This document shows positions 11,284 to 13,595 of a DNA stretch of 13,595 nucleotides, in pieces. The stretch is from Campylobacterales bacterium (GTDB lineage Bacteria; Campylobacterota; Campylobacteria; Campylobacterales; QNZT01). Where the stretch lies: NCBI GenBank assembly GCA_027080605.1, contig JALWRO010000258.1, positions 1-13,595 on the forward strand. Reading direction: 5' to 3'. Every line of letters begins with the position of its first letter. Within the stretch, counting starts at the first letter, position 1. A program made the position numbers and the translations under genes. The notes under the pieces are model-generated. The model was not told the DNA's origin, did not search any database, and saw only the letters and a list, made by a program, of their open reading frames with translations.

Positions 11284-13375
11284 CGAACTTGTTTCTCTGC
11301 TCTCCTCCAAAACGTCACTAAACCGAAAACAGATCGAAAATATCCTTTCACTGCTGGAAGAGGGTGCGACGATTCCGTTTATCGCGCGGTACCGTAAAGA
11401 GTTGACAGGCGGGGCGGATGACGAGACACTGCGTACGTTTGCGGAGCAGTATGAAAAGACGAAAAATTTTCTGCAACGGCGTGAAGAGATTGTCGCCACA
11501 CTCAAAGAGCGGGGTGTCTGGAGTGCGAAACTTCATGAAGCGTTGCATCAGGCGATGACGCTGACGCAGCTTGAAGATCTCTACCGTCCGTATAAAGAGA
11601 AGAAAAATACCCGTGCCATGAAAGCGATTCAAAACGGTTTGGAGCCGCTGGCGAATCTTTTGCAAAAAGGTACGCTTTCCAAAGCGGCGTTTGAAAAAGA
11701 GGCGCAGAAGTATTGCAAAGGTGCGGTCAAAACAGTTCATGAAGCGATCGCCGGGGCGCAGGATATTATCGCCGAGCGTTACAGTGACGATGCAAAAGAG
11801 CGGGAGATATTGCGCAATTTGACCCTCAGACACGGCACACTGGAAGTGAAAAAGGCGAAGGGATTTAAAGAGAACAGCGTTTATAAAAACTATGCCGAAC
11901 ACAGTGAAAAAGTGGCATATGTTCCTTCACACCGCTATCTTGCGATCATGCGCGGGGTGAAAGAGAAGGAGTTAAGTGCAAAGATTACGATCGATACGGA
12001 GCGCTATTTTGAAACGCTCAGGCGTTTTCACATTAAAAACCATATGCAAAGCAGCAGCGAGTGGTATTTTGATGCTTTGAAGGACGGGTTTAAACGGCTG
12101 CTCTTTCCGTCGATCGAGAGAGAAGTGCATCATGAACTCAAAGAGCGCTCCGACAGGGCGGCGATTTCGGTGTTTGGAAAGAATCTGACACAGCTTTTGA
12201 TGACACCGCCTGTGACGGGAAAAGTGTTGCTTGGAGTCGATCCGGCGTTTCGTACCGGGTGCAAACTGGCGGTCATCGATGAAAACGCGACCTATCTTGA
12301 CCACGCCGTCATCTATCCGACTGCACCGCATAACGATTTTGAAGGCGCGGCGAAGATCATCGATAAACTGGTGAAAAAATATGATATTTCCGGTGTGGCG
12401 ATCGGTAACGGTACCGCTTCGCGTGAGACGCAGGACTTTTTTGCACGTTATAACAAGAACCGCGCGCAACCACTCAAATATACCGTCGTCTCCGAAGCGG
12501 GTGCGTCGGTCTACTCTGCATCGAAGGTTGCTGCGCAGGAGTATCCGAAACTCGACGTAACGATACGCGGTGCCATCTCGATCGCCCAGCGTCTCAGAGA
12601 TCCGATGGCGGCACTGGTGAAGATCGATCCCAAGTCACTGGGAATAGGGCAGTATCAGCACGATGTCGATCAAAAATTGCTGGAGCGAAAGCTTCATGAA
12701 TGTGTAGAAGATCTGGTCAATCGTGTCGGGGTCGATGTCAACAGTGCGTCGGTTTCACTGCTCTCTTATCTGGCGGGTATCGGGCAGAAAGTGGCGGAGA
12801 ATATTGCTGCGTACCGTGAAGTCAACGGTTCGTTTCAAAGCAAAAGCGATCTTCTGAAAGTCAAGGGACTCGGGCAAAAGGCGTATGAACAGTGTGCCGG
12901 ATTTGTGCGTATACGTGAGGGTAAAAGCATTTTGGACAATACGGGTGTACATCCCGAGAGTTATAAAATCGCCGAAGTGCTGCTTGAAAATCTCGATGCG
13001 GATGTTAGTGCACTTTGTGAAAAGTTTGGTGTAGGAGCGGTGACGGTGAAAGATATCCAAAAAGAGCTGGCAAAACCCGGCTTCGATCCCCGCAGCGAAT
13101 TGCCGGCAATCCCGTTTCGTGATGATGTGACCGATATCGACATACTTCATGAAGGAAGTATCGTTTCGGGAATCGTACGTAATATCGCCGATTTCGGGGC
13201 GTTTGTGGATATCGGACTCAAAAACGACGGGATGATTCATATTTCGAAGATGAGTGAGAAGCGCATCTCACATCCGCTGGAGGCGTTATCGCTGAACCAA
13301 TACCTGCCACGGATCGAAGTGATTGGGATCGACCGCGAACGGGGGCGGGTTAGTCTCAGTTTGAAGGGGCTTTGA
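11279..13375 (+). CDS. tex: Tex family RNA-binding transcription accessory protein
   Basis: 698 residues, somewhat shorter than E. coli Tex (about 770) but with all domains. The N-terminal helical region (about 1-200) contains ATIPFIARYRKELTGG and LEDLYRPYKEKKNTRA. The YqgF/RuvC-like domain (about 316-450) has LLGVDPAFRTGCKLAVID and VAIGNGTASRET. The helix-hairpin-helix pair (about 490-545) reads LAGIGQKVAENIAAYREVNG and LLKVKGLGQKAYEQCAGF. The C-terminal S1 RNA-binding domain (about 621-698) has GSIVSGIVRNIADFGAFVDIG and GMIHISKMS. Tex is a conserved cytoplasmic nucleic-acid-binding protein linked to transcription and toxin gene expression in Bordetella; its exact biochemical role is debated. 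The start ATG follows AGGA by about 5 bases. It carries four internal TTCATGAA words, read as L-H-E or V-H-E, plus one at its start. Confidence 0.96.
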   Translation: MNELVSLLSSKTSLNRKQIENILSLLEEGATIPFIARYRKELTGGADDETLRTFAEQYEKTKNFLQRREEIVATLKERGVWSAKLHEALHQAMTLTQLEDLYRPYKEKKNTRAMKAIQNGLEPLANLLQKGTLSKAAFEKEAQKYCKGAVKTVHEAIAGAQDIIAERYSDDAKEREILRNLTLRHGTLEVKKAKGFKENSVYKNYAEHSEKVAYVPSHRYLAIMRGVKEKELSAKITIDTERYFETLRRFHIKNHMQSSSEWYFDALKDGFKRLLFPSIEREVHHELKERSDRAAISVFGKNLTQLLMTPPVTGKVLLGVDPAFRTGCKLAVIDENATYLDHAVIYPTAPHNDFEGAAKIIDKLVKKYDISGVAIGNGTASRETQDFFARYNKNRAQPLKYTVVSEAGASVYSASKVAAQEYPKLDVTIRGAISIAQRLRDPMAALVKIDPKSLGIGQYQHDVDQKLLERKLHECVEDLVNRVGVDVNSASVSLLSYLAGIGQKVAENIAAYREVNGSFQSKSDLLKVKGLGQKAYEQCAGFVRIREGKSILDNTGVHPESYKIAEVLLENLDADVSALCEKFGVGAVTVKDIQKELAKPGFDPRSELPAIPFRDDVTDIDILHEGSIVSGIVRNIADFGAFVDIGLKNDGMIHISKMSEKRISHPLEALSLNQYLPRIEVIGIDRERGRVSLSLKGL

Positions 13376-13384
13376 GTCGGGATA

Positions 13385-13393
13385 TGGTAGAAT
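13385..13393 (+). promoter_or_regulatory. Candidate extended -10 promoter for fabI
   Basis: TGGTAGAAT (TG, one base, TAGAAT) begins 10 bp after the tex stop codon and 34 bases before the fabI ATG. Transcription would start near 13400, giving a leader of about 20 bases with an AGAGGAG site. No -35 box at proper spacing is seen. It suggests fabI can be transcribed independently of tex. Confidence 0.5.
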
Positions 13394-13418
13394 CATAAAA
13401 ACTTAGAGGAGATAACAG

Positions 13419-13595
13419 ATGTTGATGAAAGGCAAAAAAGGATTAGTCGTAGGTATTGCGAACAATAAGTCGATTGCGTATGGAATCGCAAAGGCATGTA
13501 AGGCGCAGGGGGCAGAGCTGGCATTTACCTATCTGAACGAACAGCTGGAAAAACGGGTACGACCGATTGCTGAAGAGATGGGCAGTGAAGCGGTT
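13419..13595 (+). CDS. fabI: Enoyl-[acyl-carrier-protein] reductase FabI, N-terminal part (truncated by window edge)
   Basis: 59 codons are visible, starting MLMKGKKGLVVGIANNKSIA. The VVGIANNKSIAYGIA segment is the NAD(H)-binding turn of FabI-type short-chain reductases (GxANxxSIA with a Tyr), followed by AELAFTYLNEQLEKRVRPIAEE, which is typical of FabI. FabI reduces trans-2-enoyl-ACP in the last step of each fatty-acid elongation cycle and is the target of triclosan-type inhibitors. The catalytic Tyr/Lys lie beyond the window. The ATG at 13419 is favoured by AGAGGAG at 13405-13411; a second in-frame ATG lies two codons later. The sequence closely resembles Campylobacter FabI as I recall it, supporting the lineage. 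Confidence 0.93.
   Translation, partial: MLMKGKKGLVVGIANNKSIAYGIAKACKAQGAELAFTYLNEQLEKRVRPIAEEMGSEAV

Larger units (their letters stand above)
1456..13153. repeat. Dispersed palindromic word TTCATGAA (12 copies; eight as ACTTCATGAA)
   Basis: TTCATGAA begins at 1456, 2799, 8953, 9004, 10491, 11121, 11209, 11276, 11532, 11736, 12693 and 13146. Eight copies extend to ACTTCATGAA on one strand: plus at 10491, 11276, 11532 and 13146; minus at 1456, 2799, 11121 and 11209. Eleven contain CTTCATGAA. One is intergenic in a terminator loop, two span start codons, and the rest lie inside genes, mostly read as Leu/Val/Ile-His-Glu. Ten of the 12 lie between 8953 and 13153 and none between 2807 and 8952. 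The function is unknown. Confidence 0.75.

Noticed and set aside
8953..13153. TTCATGAA copies as a CRISPR-like or tandem repeat array
   Set aside because: Spacing is irregular (tens to over a thousand bases), copies occur in both orientations and within unrelated coding sequences, and there is no leader or spacer pattern.

Overview
This window most likely comes from a member of the Campylobacterota (Epsilonproteobacteria), probably a mesophilic sulfur-oxidising type related to Sulfurovum or Sulfurimonas. The case rests on the neighbouring dapB-purF pair, a PurF and FabI that closely resemble the Campylobacter proteins as I recall them, compact co-directional operons, AT-rich promoters with clear -10 boxes but poor -35 boxes, and a GC content that looks to be in the mid-40s by eye. 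The genus is inference. I see no insertion sequence, phage gene, tRNA, rRNA or CRISPR array.

Layout. (1) 1-617: 3' end of an OmpA-family outer-membrane protein, overlapping tail-to-tail with (2) a leftward pair at 586-2191, an L-2-hydroxyglutarate oxidase-like flavoprotein and a small four-helix membrane protein. (3) A 201-bp divergent AT-rich spacer carries promoters for that pair and for trxA (2393-2713), which is followed by a hairpin terminator. (4) 2830-7341: a tight rightward cluster of a membrane-anchored thioredoxin-fold-like protein without CXXC, trxB, dapB, purF and a YhcC-type radical SAM protein. (5) 7490-10565: a signalling pair, a FIST sensor protein followed after one base by a PAS-like/GGDEF/EAL protein, behind a sequence resembling a sigma-28 promoter. 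(6) 10583-11213: a one-domain O6-alkylguanine alkyltransferase and a bacterial SUI1/YciH protein, convergent and overlapping by 11 bp. (7) 11279-13595: tex, divergent from the SUI1 gene, then the start of fabI with its own extended -10 promoter. No gene-free stretch exceeds about 200 bp.

The genes are mostly housekeeping: thiol redox (TrxA/TrxB), lysine and cell-wall precursor synthesis (DapB), purine synthesis (PurF), fatty-acid synthesis (FabI), alkylation repair and RNA/transcription handling (Tex). The accessory part is the FIST/c-di-GMP pair.

The most unusual signal is not a gene. The palindrome TTCATGAA occurs 12 times in 13.6 kb, where about 0.2 would be expected from equal base frequencies, and eight copies share the 10-mer ACTTCATGAA. 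Copies lie inside genes, at two divergent start codons and in the loop of the trxA terminator. This looks like a dispersed repeated word of the DNA-uptake-sequence or HIP1 type. Other points worth a second look are the CXXC-less thioredoxin-like protein, the sigma-28-like promoter, a possible frameshift at the end of the GGDEF/EAL gene, and a PurF that keeps only two of the four iron-sulfur ligands of the Bacillus enzyme.
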